DNA of 64,000 nucleotides from Diphasiastrum complanatum (taxonomy: Eukaryota; Streptophyta; Lycopodiopsida; Lycopodiales; Lycopodiaceae): NCBI GenBank assembly GCA_029204225.1, contig CM055110.1:38864015-38928014 (forward strand), read 5' to 3'. The position numbers and the translations under genes were made by a program. Positions within the stretch are counted from its first letter, which is position 1. Every line of letters starts with the position of its first letter. Below are positions 1 to 12,144 of this stretch, one piece after another. Under the pieces are notes generated by a model. That model had not been told where the DNA came from and ran no database searches. It saw only the letters and a program-made list of their open reading frames with translations.

Positions 1-678
1 AATGCATCAAACAAAAAAATCATGTTTTCTGTGCAAGCTATTTTTTAAAACACATAGTTATTCTCACCATTTTTAAAAATCACATATTTTCAAAAGTAAA
101 GTTGCTAAAACTTATATAAGGTTTAGCAGATAAAATATTTTTTATAATAACATATTTCAGAAAATTAAAAAGTGTTAAAAAATTTTGTTAGATCATTCAA
201 ACAGGATTAATTCAATTCTAAAATTAGTCTATATTCTGCACTTTTAAAAGACTTCAATGTTTTAGAAAAATACTAAAAACAAATTCATGTTTAAATGAAT
301 AAGTTTTATCATGTCATCAAAAATATTACATTCTTTAAACTGCTACTGTTTGATATAAATGAAAACATAATATCATTTACATCATTTGGTAGTAAAATCC
401 TAATATAAAATATGTGTAGGACACAATGAAGTTTTTAAATATGTAAGAAAGTAATTTACATTGTAGTGTATTCGAATTTTATTGTAATGCTACTATGAAT
501 GACCATATTAATGATTACTATAAAGAAATTTTTTTACTATAACAAGATTATCTTAATGGTGATTTCATAAAACTCGCACTTATTCACACAATAATCGATA
601 CAAAGCAATTGTTATATTGAATAATATTTGTTCAATACAAATATTCAAAAGGCCTTGAACTGTATCAAATAAAATATT
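1..678. other. AT-rich sequence, no gene seen
   Basis: Very AT-rich sequence with no convincing reading frame, LTR end or repeat. It lies on the 3' side of the minus-strand methyltransferase remnant and may include its downstream region. Confidence 0.5.
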
Positions 679-1788
679 CTAAATATCTAAAACTTGGTCA
701 TCTTTTTCGGTCGTTTTATCCTCTTGGGATGCAATAACTTCATTTGAACGATTTGCCTCTTCATCTAACATATTTTTGTCGGCTAAACCTCCCAATTCAG
801 CTTTCTCATGATGAATCAGAGGCATGGGCTCCAAAGATGTGCTTTGACACTTATCATTCAAAGCAAGAGCCTGACAACCAACCTCCTGCTGGAAGCTCAT
901 GCAGGGCTGCCATGCGCATTTCAATATATCGCACTTGGGTTTCATCAAGTTCCAGGGCTACGCAATTTCTTCGGGATTTTACAGCACATAATGTCGTAGT
1001 ACCTACATAAACCAATGCATTTTATCGCCCATATTCACAATAATATTTGAAAAATAAATCAATGTAAAAAACATAACGACAATTTCTAATATTGGTTCCA
1101 ACAAATAGATTCAGTAGCCATTCATCCTGGTTTGAAAATAAGGTAATCAGTTTATTTATTAGGAGTTGAGGCTTTTGGTAAGGGTTGACAAGAGCGTGAG
1201 ATCCCTCAATGTGCCCCCTCAATGTGCCTCAACTTGCGTGTTGTCACGACATTGTTGCAATCTTCATTGAAATGAGCCTTTACACGCTTCTTTTCTAGAC
1301 CATCAAAGTAACAAATGCTAATCATTTCAAATGAACTCAAGAGCCTCGACCTTGGTGCATAGCTTATATTTGTTTTGTGCTTGCAGAAAATATATTTATA
1401 AGCAAATATATTCTTTTGTTCGCAAATATATTCCTTTGTTCGAAAAAATATATTTGTAAGCAAATATGTTTATTTTATATTCCCAAAACTTTATTATGTA
1501 AAACTCACCACATCATGTTTTCAGCTCCATGGGTGTGCTCCTTTCAAGATGCAAGCACTGATGTTGTAAATGAGCCATCGTCAGTACCTTGAAATCTGCA
1601 ACCATCTTTGATATATGTTTTAATGTAAATGCTTTTTCATCATTAATAGAATTTGGCAATCGAAATCCATAAGGAATATCAGCAATGGCAAGGTTGTAAT
1701 CCTTTTGTGGCAGAATAGATATCATCTCTTGTGCATCTCCAACATAGAATTTATAGTACACAAGGTTTATTGTGGGATCATTATTCAT
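679..1788 (-). pseudogene. beta-class DNA methyltransferase-like remnant (N6A/N4C type), broken in at least three pieces
   Basis: Read from 1788 downward, the first piece contains the catalytic motif IV as ADIPYGF (a DPPY variant), preceded by a strand resembling the start of an AdoMet-dependent methylase. It ends near a good splice donor (GTGAGT, about 1510). The second piece, 1230-1090, contains a segment like NPYQKPQLLINKLITLFS followed by LLNLFVGT, matching the target-proximal region and motif I (FxGxG) of N6-adenine/N4-cytosine methylases. The third piece (about 1010-890) continues with a GTTT-like glycine loop, then RRNCVALELDETQVRYIEMR, the post-motif-I 'GxELD' strand and helix. Motif IV before motif I is the permuted beta-class order. 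Stops and frameshifts separate the pieces, and one shift lies near 930. Homologous genes exist in seed-free plants, and bryophyte N4-cytosine methylases are of this general type; which modification this one made cannot be told. It is not intact. Confidence 0.7.
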
Positions 1789-3243
1789 GAAGGTTTTTTT
1801 TTAGTGATTGGCAGGGTTTAAGACTCTTCTGATGAACATAGATACACGGAACATTGTTTTGGAGCTTTCTTCCACGTCAGTGCTCGTCCATTCAATGAAG
1901 CCATAGTGTCTAATGCATTATTAGGTGGAACTAACTGCCATACAATCAGACAACAGACTTCACAGCCAATAAATATCAAGAACAGACTGGACAGACATGT
2001 AACTACAAATCTCGATTCTCATGCGCTCTTGTTTGGCCCTCTCAATATGCATTGAAAAAATTGGTGGACAATCAATTGCATCCACACTGTTCACCCGCTT
2101 TGGATGTAAAAAGCATAAATCATCACTTTAGTACTAAAACAGACTACCAACTAAAAAAAAAAAAAAAAAAAACAATTATCAATTATCACCTTGAAATTTT
2201 TGAATGACAAGAAAAACTCTAAAATGGCAGCATGGGAGCTTGAAATAGGATAGTTTCTTATGACTTCCTCCCAGCTTTTAAACCTAACAAATCATAAAAA
2301 ATGATCAACAACATATTACTTTCTGCAAAAAAATCGACTCAAAAATGCATGACTTAGGCTATTTTGCATTTAGGATTTCGATATGGCGCGTATCGTATTT
2401 CATGTAACAATCTTCGTTATTCCAAATCTTCGTTATATCGACATAAAGACATAACCTAACTTAAAATAAACCAGAGTTGAGATATCGATACGACATATCG
2501 AGATTCTTTTTCACTACATTGAGGCCGAGCAGTGGCAAATCATATAAAGAAGCATAAATGTAAGTGTGCCACTCAAGCTTCACGAACTTCAAAAGGCAAC
2601 CCTAACCAAGCATAAAAACGTACATTTTGAACTAAAATAAGACTTATCAGAGAAACTGTTGATTAATATATTTCATTCTTCCTACTCTCGTTTTCATTTT
2701 TCGTGAGGGAAAGATTTTTTTTTTTTTAGTTCTGATCAAAAAGAGAAAATTCAATTAGCTTATTGGAATTTTGGACATCTAATCAAATAAGGTTCAATGG
2801 GCCAATCAAACTACTAATCCAAAATGGTCCTGCCAACATTGACAACATTAGTAAAAATCATCCATATCTCCAAATCTGGCATCTCATGGGATTGAAAAAA
2901 TGAAAATGCATTTGTCAGCTCTGTTCTGGGAAAGAAAGTGACCAAGGAGGACTTTATCTTTCATTGTCCTACATTCCATCAAATCAGGGGGAGATGTCAT
3001 TTCCATATAGAGAGAAGTCAGTGACTCTTTGTTCTTCAGTCTCCTATGAAGATCAAAGATGTGTGGTTTTGCTAATTTAATAGATGCTTTGTAGCATAGG
3101 ACTGATCATTGACAATGGGTCCTGTTCGAAAATTGAGGATGATGCTGATATGGCCACCCCAACTCTCTCATAGGGACCATAGATGATGACGATATCTTAT
3201 GATGACATTCACAACTACACGATGATGTGAACCCAATGACCTC
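1789..3243. other. No gene seen; A-rich runs and diverged repeat sequence
   Basis: No reading frame here is supported by a recognisable motif. There is a poly(A) run near 2152-2172 and T-rich tracts near 2708. The last 150 bases continue the leader of the minus-strand retroelement whose primer-binding site is at 3244-3255. Confidence 0.45.
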
Positions 3244-3255
3244 GCTCTGATACCA
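3244..3255 (-). other. Primer-binding site, initiator tRNA-Met type (minus strand)
   Basis: The reverse complement reads TGGTATCAGAGC, the standard plant Copia/gypsy primer-binding site complementary to the 3' end of initiator tRNA-Met. An LTR end of the form ...ACAACA should lie just above it, at about 3258. Its orientation means the LTR lies at higher coordinates. Confidence 0.75.
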
Positions 3256-3257
3256 CT

Positions 3258-4183
3258 GTTGTGATATTAGATTATCGAATGTTCGTTGTGTAGGAGAATT
3301 CAAGCAATCGCAATTCACTAATGCAAAGCTCAGATGGAACTGACCTATCTGGTTGAAGCTACTGCTTCATTCCACGATCAGACATCCTTCGAACTACGGA
3401 TAGCTACTACTTATCTGATGTTGATTTATGAATAGTAGATAATGTCTAATGATAGCAAAAATATATCTACTACTAACAAGCAAGCATCATCAAACATTTA
3501 GAGATTGCATATGATAGAGTAGAGCGCTACAACTTGTCTATATTCAAGTATACAACCATAATTCTTTTGAGCCTTGTTTGTTTCCCAAATCAACGCATCG
3601 ACACAAGAGAGGTGTGCTCTCTCACGAATAAGACCAGCTACTGCTAATTCTATGTATCTTGTAGCTAGCTACTACTCGTTACATCTCACTCTTTTCTTCT
3701 TACGATGATCCAATACATTTATCATGGCAGGTGGGAATACAAGATTAATTTACTAATTGTTATAAGAGAGGTTTAAGCTAAACATCGGTTAACCATGTCT
3801 CTCTCCTGTTCGTCACTTTACGATTGAGCATGAAGATTTCATGCTTGTCGAACTGAGGTCCCTATAGTTCAGCCTTGTTTGATAATGTGTGTTGATCCTC
3901 ACTTCTTGTTCAAGTTCTGGTGACTGCTCGATGTGTCCGCATGTTCCGATATGTCGGTCACTTCGGCTGAGTCGCAAAAAATGTGAAGAGTGCAAAAGTC
4001 TTCACAAAACTGATGCTAAGAAGAAAATAAGCTAAGTGTCAGATTTTTCAGGATTATGCGAACTGTGCAACACACAGTTCAAATATGCAAACTGTGTAGA
4101 ATCTAGTTCAAAACATGCAGTAGTCTCAAAATGCAAGGAAAAATACTAAAACTTTAAAATAGAAACTTAAGGTTTCTTTAGCT
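3258..4183 (-). repeat. Probable LTR of the minus-strand Copia element
   Basis: This stretch lies between the 3' end of the Copia pol remnant (4184) and a primer-binding site (3255), both on the minus strand. It therefore sits where a 3' LTR would be, but it is followed by a primer-binding site as a 5' LTR would be. It carries no coding sequence. The exact LTR start was not located and no second LTR is visible for comparison. Confidence 0.45.
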
Positions 4184-6412
4184 CTATCTTAAAGCGGGTA
4201 TTTTTCTAATTTTCAAGCTCATCCTTTGCCTTTCAAACATAGTCTTGTTCAAGGGTTTTTTGAATATGTCAGCCACCATCCGCTTGGTTGGAACAAAAAT
4301 GGTCTTCAGCTCATTTCTCTGAACTAGATCTCTAATCAAATGATATCTTATAGTAATGTGTTTCGTTTTGGAATGAAACATTGGATCCTTCGTCAGATGT
4401 GTTGTCCATGTGTAGGATCAGTGACACATTGGTGTTTTCTCCTAGTCCATCTAAGAAGTATTTGATCCATGTTAGATCATTAGCCATTTTGGCTGTAGCT
4501 ACATATTCTGCCTCACAGGATGATTGGGCAGTTATGGTCTACTTTCTGCTGATCCAAATAATAGCTGCATCGGCTGCTATGGTGCATCCTCCTGAGACGC
4601 TTTTACTATCGTCCTTCAGGGATGCCCAACTTGCATCATTGTAGGATTCAACCTTGAATCATGCATCTTGACATTAGCATAGCATAGTCCTTTGTGTTCT
4701 ACAGGTATTGCAGAATCCTCTTGGCAATTTTCCAGTGTGTCGGACCTAGGTTGATGTTGAATTGGCTCAGTTGGAACACTGGCATAGGCAATGTTTGGCC
4801 TTGCATTTTCTGCCAAGTACATCAAAGAACCGATAAGCCTTCTGTAAGGCTTGTGATGCATTGCTTGTCATTTTGCATCATCTCTGAGATAGTTTTCATT
4901 TGTCAGCACTGTGTCATAAACCACTGGAGTATTTACTCCTTTGCAATATGTCATTTCAAAATCATCAATGATCTTTTGAATGTATCTTGATTGGTGTAGA
5001 TATGATTTCCCACCTTCAAGATCTATGTCGATCTGCAAGCCCAAGTAGCACTTTACTTTTTCTAGGTCCAATATTTCGAGGTGCCACATAGACACCGATG
5101 ATGATGATCTTTCCATCTATGATCTTTACATAGACATTATAATCGGCCATCAAAGGCTAGAAGCATGAGGATTTGAGTGCTTGATCCTTCTTTTTGTACC
5201 ACTGCCTGGTAGACTACTACAGTCCGTAGATGCTTCTATGCATTTTGCAAGCATAGTTAGCAAATGACTTGCAGGTAAAACTTGGTGGCTGGTCCATATT
5301 GACCTCTTCTTTCAACTCTCCATGTAGAAATTTGTTTTCTCGTCCACAATATGGATCTTCAAATCATAGGTTGCTGCATATGCAAACAATATGCGTATAG
5401 ATGTGTGCTTTACAACAAGAGAAAATGTCTCAATATAGTCGCCATACTTTTGTGAGAAATCCTTTGCAACTAGTCTGGCTTTGTATCTCGATACGTTGTC
5501 GTCTGGTCCATAATTGTATTTGTAGATCCACTTGCATTTGACAATCTTTTTGTCAGCTGGTACTGGTTCAAGAGTCCAGACCTTGTTTGCTTGCATAGAG
5601 TGCATTTCTTCCTCCATTGCTTTTATCCACTTGTCCTTGTCGAAACTGTCGATAGCTTCTTTATAAGCTTGTGGTTGACCACTAAATCCACAAAACTCTT
5701 AATGTTGTAGAAGTTGAGCTGTCAAGCACAAATCTGATTGGTGCTCTTCTTTCTCTCATGGATCTCCTTGGAGATTGAACTGGCACTTTGATGGCTTTGC
5801 CTTTGTCGAGTGTCTTGCCTTTGTCAACTGCAGAGCTATTGTGTGTAGCAGGTGTCCTAGGTATAGGTTGCATGTCGGGTTGCTCTTCATCCAAACCGTC
5901 ATTCAGTCCATCTAAAATTTGAACATTTTCATCTGGATGCTCAGGGTTTGCTCCCTCTATCGATGCTTGCCAAGAATTTTGTAGCCAACTTGATCTTTGT
6001 TAGCCATTGTCCTTGCTTCATCGAATCTAACATCTCTAACAGTTTTTACTTGGTCAGTCTCTGGCATATAGATCTTGTAGGATGATGAATGAATGTCATA
6101 TCCTACAAGGTATCATGTCTTGACTTTCTCATCCAGCTTCTTGTGGATCTTGTTTGGAATGCGTGCATATGTTACACATCTGAAGATTCGAACATGAGCC
6201 AGATTCGACTTGTTTCTCCACCATACCCCATGAGGAATGTCTGATTTGCCTGTCTTGTTCTGTAGGTAGGCAGTTGTAGCTACTATTTTAGCCCTCAATA
6301 ATCTTAATGCCTTAGAGTAAGCCATCATGCATCTTGCTGAGTTCTATTTTTCCTCTCAACTACACCATTAAGTTGTGGTCTTCTTGTGAAGGATGTCTCT
6401 ACTGCTGCAAAA
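4184..6412 (-). pseudogene. Copia retrotransposon pol remnant: integrase C-part, reverse transcriptase, RNase H
   Basis: Reading downward: the integrase end with the GVVERKNRT signature at about 6340-6410; the post-integrase segment with HGVWWRNKSNLAHVRIFRC at 6113-6328; a basic Ser/Arg linker at 5682-5894; the reverse transcriptase start with the KWIYKYN and RYKARLVAKDFSQ blocks at 5312-5617; the later RT segment with YLGLQIDI at 4868-5116; the RLIGSLMYLAENARPNIAYA block at 4616-4861; and the RNase H end with SKTKHITIRYH and ADIFKKPL at 4184-4381. Order and spacing are those of a Ty1/Copia pol polyprotein. Stops and frameshifts separate every block, and the active-site part of RT is not clearly retained. 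The 5' part (gag, protease, integrase core) is absent. The sequence stops exactly where the gypsy LTR starts at 6414, so the gypsy element probably inserted into this Copia copy. Confidence 0.9.
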
Positions 6413-6413
6413 A

Positions 6414-7132
6414 TGTTGGAGGGTTTGCAGATCCCAAGGCAACTCTAACCCTAGTTAATAAGTGAGAGGTATTTGGCACCCTGCGTGCGTAAGTCTAACC
6501 CGATGATCATATAATTATATTATTAATGAGAAAGTTAATAAAAGGACTTTAGGCCTTTTTGCGGGACTTCTAATGTCGTATGGCCTAAATGTCAAGTTAG
6601 TGAATAAAGTTGGATTTCCCTCCAATTTGGATGGTTCTCACTCTTTTTTAAATGTGAATAGTTAGGGAGGCAGAAATGGACCAATAGGATTCAGAGGCCA
6701 GGGTCCTCCTCTCTACTATAAAAATGGACCAACTCGAGTTTGCTACACATGTACATATCTTCATTACAATAAAGCAGATTGGTTTTCTTGTGAAATGGAT
6801 TTATGAATGTCCTTGCTCTCTATCACTTTTTCTCCATCTCTCATGCTTTTATTGTATTTTGCTAATTGTTGGATCTGATTGTTATTGGGATTGCATGTCT
6901 TTATACTTTTTATGAGAGAGAAAGAGTAGGCTATCTTCATTGTGGATCTAGTGTTAATGCTTAGGGTTAGTGGATGGTAGAGTTAGATGTGAATCTTCCA
7001 TTCATATTGAAATCTAAACTATGCTATCGCTCTCATGGGAATGAATCTACTCGTGACAACTAACTTCATCTCCTTGATGCTAGATTGATTAGATCGTGGA
7101 TTGAGGATAGGCAAGGAAAGAAACCCACTACA
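6414..7132 (+). repeat. 5' LTR of a Ty3/gypsy-type retrotransposon
   Basis: It starts with TGTTGGAGGG directly after the interrupted Copia integrase and ends with CCCACTACA five bases before a primer-binding site, giving a TG...CA segment of about 719 bp. A CTATAAAAATGG sequence near 6715 is a plausible promoter TATA element. No matching 3' LTR was found in the window, so the boundaries rest on context. Confidence 0.65.
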
Positions 7133-7136
7133 ATTT

Positions 7137-7154
7137 TGGCACCGATGTCGGGGA
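7137..7154 (+). other. Primer-binding site, tRNA-Asp-like (gypsy)
   Basis: TGGCACCGATGTCGGGGA differs at only three positions from TGGCGCCGTTGCCGGGGA, the site used by Athila-like plant gypsy elements. It directly follows the LTR end and sets the start of the internal region. Confidence 0.7.
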
Positions 7155-8369
7155 GCTACGCCAATTTTTTAGTTTGCAGCATGTTTGTTGGATGGTTAGC
7201 TTGCATTAGGCATCTTGTCGTGGCATGAATAGTGTTAAATCTGCATTTAGGATTAGTTTGGGAGTGATTTTGCCTGATTTGAGTGGATTTGCTTGTTTGA
7301 AATGTAATCTGATTGTGGAACAAGAAAAGCTATGAGATCACCAATCTTAAGATCCATTTGGATCTGAGATATCAAAAAAAAAAAAACAAAAATTGGTCAA
7401 ATCTGTTAGATTTTGGTCAAAAGGAGGCAAAAATTGTCATCAGAGCTGATAACTTTTTGCTCTCTTTCAGAAAACATTCACCAAGTTGTAGGCACCTTCG
7501 GTTTTGATCACAGAACCTTCAGTTTGAAGGGCGGACAATCCTTCCTAGCAGATTTCCAAAAACATCAGAAAAACCTTTAAAAAACACCAAAAAAATCACC
7601 CAAACCCTAAAAATACAGAAAAAGAACCTTCGTCCGATTCACTGTGCATAGGTGTGATTCAGATCTATCTACTGCCAGGTCGACGAAGAATTATATCAGA
7701 AATAGAAGGTCTCTCAGAGGATCAGTTGTCATATTGTCATTTTTTTGTTCAAAAAATCTCTTTTTTGCAAAAAAAATATCAGTATTACTCTTGATTCTTA
7801 CCAGAACTTCCCTGAGTTTCTAGATAATTCTATTTAAAGTAATTTACTATTTTTGAGTTCGGCAAACATTCATCCTATCCAGATCATAGAAAATATTTAT
7901 TTTTATCCTCACCAAACTACAAAAACTATATTTTTGTGTGCCAGAAACCTTCGCCAATTCTACCTTAGTTTTATCTGTGTCAGATTTTGAGTCTGAGAAT
8001 TTGGTGAAGGTTATTTCCATAGAATTTGTCAGAAAAACCTGATTAGAGAGTTTTTTTCAAAAAAAACATTGATGAACCTTTGCCAAGTGAATCTTCGCCT
8101 AGGAAACCTTCACCATTTCTATTTTTAGGTTCTGATTTTCTAGATCAAGTCTCTGTCAAATTTTGGATAAAATCTAATACAGTCTGATTTTGATTCTGAG
8201 AATTTTTTCATTTTTGAGAAGTATCAATTGGTTGATTTTAGGAATCTTTTTCACGATATAGGAATCTGATTCTTGTCAAGTGGAAGAGATCTAGCAGATC
8301 TGATTTGAGCTAGTTTTGATTGAAAATCTAGATCCAATCTCATTGTCTGCTTGATTTAATTTGTAAAAA
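7155..8369 (+). other. Untranslated leader of the gypsy element
   Basis: About 1.2 kb between the primer-binding site and the gag start, with many stops in all frames. Short phrases around AACCTTCGCC recur (for example near 7950, 8085 and 8105), giving a loosely repetitive leader. No coding function is seen. Confidence 0.5.
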
Positions 8370-9336
8370 ATGGCTGTCCTTGGAGGTGCTTCTGGAGGTG
8401 CTTCTCAGGCAGTCAATCCAATCATTGTTAGAAAAGCACCCCGTTTGGATCTACCCAAATACAATGGATTAACAGATCCAGTTAGATTTCTTCAGATCTA
8501 TTTTGAATCTTGTAAAGTCTATGGCGAAGTTTTTTCCAAGGATAAACTTAAGATTTTTCCTATGGCCTTAACAAATGCAGCACAAGATTGGTACTATAAT
8601 CAAGATGAAACTGAACGTACAGATTGAGAGACTGTTAAACAAGCCCTTATTACACGGTTCAAACCTCAGAAGTTTATGGAAGATCCTTTTCTATTTTTAA
8701 GTAAAATTAAAATGGGAAAGCGGGAAATGGTTTGAGATTACATTGAACGAGTAAAACACCTCAGATCTGAGTGCGAACTTGAGCTGATTAACGAAAATGC
8801 CATGATTATGTGTTTTTTTTCAAGATTACCTAAAAGGATCAGACGTGAGATGAAACGCCATAATGAGTATGCACTTTTGCAAAATGCTATGGATGATGCA
8901 ATTAGGGAGGATGATGAAGATTCAAATGATGAGCCAAATACCAGTATATTGTCTTTTACAGTAGGGCAGACCACTACGACATCCACCACTATTACATCAA
9001 CGAATGTTAACGCTACTGCAGAAATGATGCTCAAGGAGTTCGAGAAACTCGGAAAGAACCAGCAGAAATAGATGGAAAAGTTGCAGTCGCAATTTGATGA
9101 GAAGATCAAAGCATTGGAAGATTTCCATGGACAAGCAAACAAGGAACTTGAGAAGTTTGCAAAGACTTTTCCTACCATGGAAAATGTCTGGTGTTCTATT
9201 TGTACAGGAAATCACACAGTGAATGAGTGTTCTCAATTGAAAACATGAATGGAAATCAGTATTTGCCATTTGTGTAATTCACCTAATCATGAGACTGCTT
9301 TTGCAACTTCAATTCTCAGATAATTCAGCAATGGTA
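8370..9336 (+). pseudogene. Ty3/gypsy gag remnant
   Basis: The ATG at 8370 opens an Ala/Gly-rich start followed by RLDLPKYNGLTDPVRFLQIY and NAAQDWYYNQ, the classic Retrotrans_gag capsid pattern in which a tryptophan follows an Ala-rich helix. The frame is broken by in-frame stops at 8625-8627, 8734 and 9069 but resumes each time. It then encodes DYIERVKHLRSECE, an acidic and Thr/Ser-rich linker, and a coiled-coil-like Lys/Glu segment near 9020-9170. A CSIC...HTVNEC zinc-knuckle-like cluster at about 9195-9230 and a CHLCNSPNHE cluster near 9265 follow. Capsid-type gag packages the element RNA. The copy cannot make a full product. Confidence 0.8.
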
Positions 9337-9466
9337 TGTTCAGATGGGATATCGAGAACCACATTATGGAGGAAATCCGGCAGCTAGACCTCGTCAATCT
9401 GCTCTTGGATACCCATAACGATTAGCCTTACCTGCTCCACCAAAGCACCCCATTACTTCTGCCAAT

Positions 9467-10278
9467 TTGATGGAACCAGGACCTTACAGAAGTGCCGAGC
9501 AATGGAACTATGTAATGATCAAGAAGGTGGATCTTCAAAACAATATGTTATTTATACTGCCGCGCAACAACAAGCATCTAGAAACTGGACCAGAGCACCA
9601 CTTAGAAGCTTTGCATGCGGAAAAAATCACAGAGTTGCAAAATGTCCAAATAAAAAAAAAATTGTACCATTCTATCGTGACTATGGTTATGGGCATTGCT
9701 ATAAGGAATGTCCAACAAAATCGAAGCCACCACCGGATATAGCTCTTCTAAATTTGATAACAATCAAGCAAAGGCTAGTAGCTCAGAATAAACCAAGTGT
9801 ACCCTTGATGGTGGTCACCAGAGCACAGAAGCAGAAAGAACCAATAGCAGATCCAGTACTTGCTGATTCTATACCATTAACTGATATACCAACAACATCT
9901 GAAGTCTATTCAAATCTTCATGCAGAAAAAAGAAAATATCAAGATATGAGGTAGTGGATTAAACATTTGCAAGAAGGAGAGAAGCTTGAAGTTGCTAGAG
10001 CAACAACCGAAGTTTGTTTCTCACCATTGTAGTCACCAAAAAATCCACATACAAATATGAATGTTCAGTTGCATTATCATGAAGAACCCTTCAAGATGAC
10101 TGAGCCGGAAGCACCGCCAACAAAACTGCTCATGAATATTTTGTCTAGTAAGATCAATATTTCGTTGGGAGAGTTCTTGAAGTTGGTGCCAAAAGCAAAA
10201 GAAGTATTAGCGCAAAATTTAACTCAAGCTGAACTAGAAGCTCATCAAGAGCCACTTTTTTGTGCTGGATTTGGATGA
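9467..10278 (+). pseudogene. Gypsy gag-pol junction remnant with zinc knuckles
   Basis: The frame beginning near 9502 encodes a Cys/His cluster (FACGKNHRVAKCPNKK) followed by a second one (FYRDYGYGHCYKECP), consistent with nucleocapsid-type CCHC knuckles of the same element. A Pro/Thr-rich region with RAQKQKEP follows. A short later frame at 10057-10278 has an acidic-basic linker leading up to the protease domain. The pieces lie in different frames with stops at 9952 and 10030. This is the normal position for the gag to protease transition, so I treat it as one element. Confidence 0.65.
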
Positions 10279-10690
10279 AGTACTCCATGTCATAGCAACT
10301 TGGAAAAGCGAACAAAAAAATATCACCCTGCCGATACAGCATAGACAATTTCCTAATGAAGCAGCTACGATAGATGGCGGTTCGAGAGTTAACCTGATTT
10401 CTACAAAGCTATGTGCAAAATGGGGCCTTACAAAGATAAAACCTACGACTTTTGTCGTTAAGCTAGTTGATCAAATGATAGTTAGTCCGCGAATACAGTT
10501 CGTCATTACTTTCGTAGTAATGGACTTACCAGAAGCACCAAATGTCTGCTGAGTCCTATTGGGACGCCCATGGTTACGAGTTGCACAAGTAATTCATAAC
10601 TGGGTACCGACAAAATCACTTTTAAAAATCGTGAACGTGCAGTCAAGGTTGATCCTGTAACTTGGACTATCAAACCAGTGGTTTAAAAAG
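10262..10690 (+). pseudogene. Gypsy retropepsin (aspartic protease) remnant
   Basis: The frame at 10262-10552 encodes IDGGSRVNLISTKLCAKWGL, a retropepsin active-site region in which the usual D-S/T-G is replaced by D-G-G, as in several plant gypsy families. It ends with VMDLPEAPNVC, a stop, and then VLLGRPWLR at about 10553-10580, the conserved second strand (LGRPWL) of these proteases. The stop at 10550 and later ones make it inactive. The enzyme would have cut the gag-pol polyprotein. Confidence 0.75.
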
Positions 10691-11505
10691 AGGATGATGA
10701 TTCATCAATAGCGGATCATACTTGTGACTGAATCAGTCAGATTTGAGTGAGATTTCATTATTGGATCGAACTTTGGATACACCGATCACTTTTCCATTGA
10801 ATGTGCTGAATGTAGCTTGGATATCAACAGAGCCTATTCCTGATCCGATTGAAGATGAACTCATTCTTGTGAGTCATGCCTTGACTTATGATGACAATGT
10901 AGAGCTTACTGATGAGCAAATTCTAAATCATATGGATCCGACCAGATTTGAAATGTGTAATATTCCTGATAAACCAATAATAAAACCGCCAAAACCAGTT
11001 ATATTGAAGGAAGACATGATTACAAGGTCAATGACGAAGAAACAAGCCAAGCAACATTATAATACGGTCCTGAAATGGGAAAATCCTCCTCAAAAGATTG
11101 ATTCAAAGAATGTGCCACCCTTATTGGATAAAGACAAAGGAAAAGTCGAGGATGATTCTACAAGTTAGAGTTTTAACAAGACATTATTATCTAGGAAGAC
11201 TTCACCTTCGAAGAAGAGTTTATCTTCTCAAAAGTCATCACCTCCACGAACAATTCCTGCTAAGAAGGCTAAGCGAAGATCCAAGACAAGTCCTTTTGAC
11301 AAAGAACAAGTAGATGTAGTCCAACATGATATGCCCGAACATTTTAAACGCTATACACTGGATGATGTGGTTATCATGTTACCCAAAGCACATTGTGAAC
11401 CTGAAGAACATGTGCCAGAATCGAAAGATGTTTACGGTGGCCCAGCTAGGACACAGTATATGAATCTTGCTGAACCAGGAGAACCAGAAAAGATTGTACA
11501 CAACT
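10691..11505 (+). pseudogene. Degenerate gypsy pol spacer; element ends without RT
   Basis: The frame at 10743-11168 has acidic and Pro-rich sequence with MITRSMTKKQAKQH. It is followed in another frame by a Ser/Lys-rich segment to about 11313 and more degenerate coding-like sequence to 11505. No reverse transcriptase or integrase block appears, and the sequence changes to the palindrome-rich segment at about 11520. I therefore read the gypsy copy as truncated here. Confidence 0.5.
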
Positions 11506-11519
11506 AGAAAACTCTGTGT

Positions 11520-11870
11520 TTATCCACAAAGAGTATCCACGCGAGACCCGACACTTAGTCAATTTTCCAAAATTTTGTTTGCGTGGAACATCCACGCGTG
11601 GATTATCCATGTCAAATTCTTTTTGAAAACGCCTCCGGCCAGTCTACCGGTGTTTTTCTTACACGCGTCGAAATATTTATGCGCGTGGATAATCCACGCA
11701 AAATTGAATTTTGAAAATTCTGGCAACTGTTTGGGAGGAAAGGTTGGCGGCGCCGGAAAGCAGTTTTGGATTATCCAAGCAAATTTCAGTTTGTTCACCG
11801 GACGAGACCGGAAGTTAAAGATATCCACGCGTGGATATTTTCTGTGGATTATCCACGCAATTTTTTTTTT
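11520..11870. repeat. Cluster of short palindromes built on ATCCACGC half-sites
   Basis: Within 350 bp at least five palindromes or interrupted palindromes share the same half-site. They are ATCCACGCGTGGAT at 11590-11603; GCGTGGAT-A-ATCCACGC at 11683-11699; TTGGAT-T-ATCCAA at 11766-11778; the 18-bp perfect palindrome at 11821-11838; and GTGGAT-T-ATCCAC at 11844-11856. The stretch is more GC-rich than its flanks and reads open on both strands, but no protein is recognised. Confidence 0.8.
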
Positions 11871-11872
11871 TT

Positions 11873-12144
<272 letters not shown>

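Noticed and set aside
8738-9269. Minus-strand Phe/Ser-rich frames of 146 and 90 codons
   Set aside because: Antisense shadows of the gypsy gag coding sequence.
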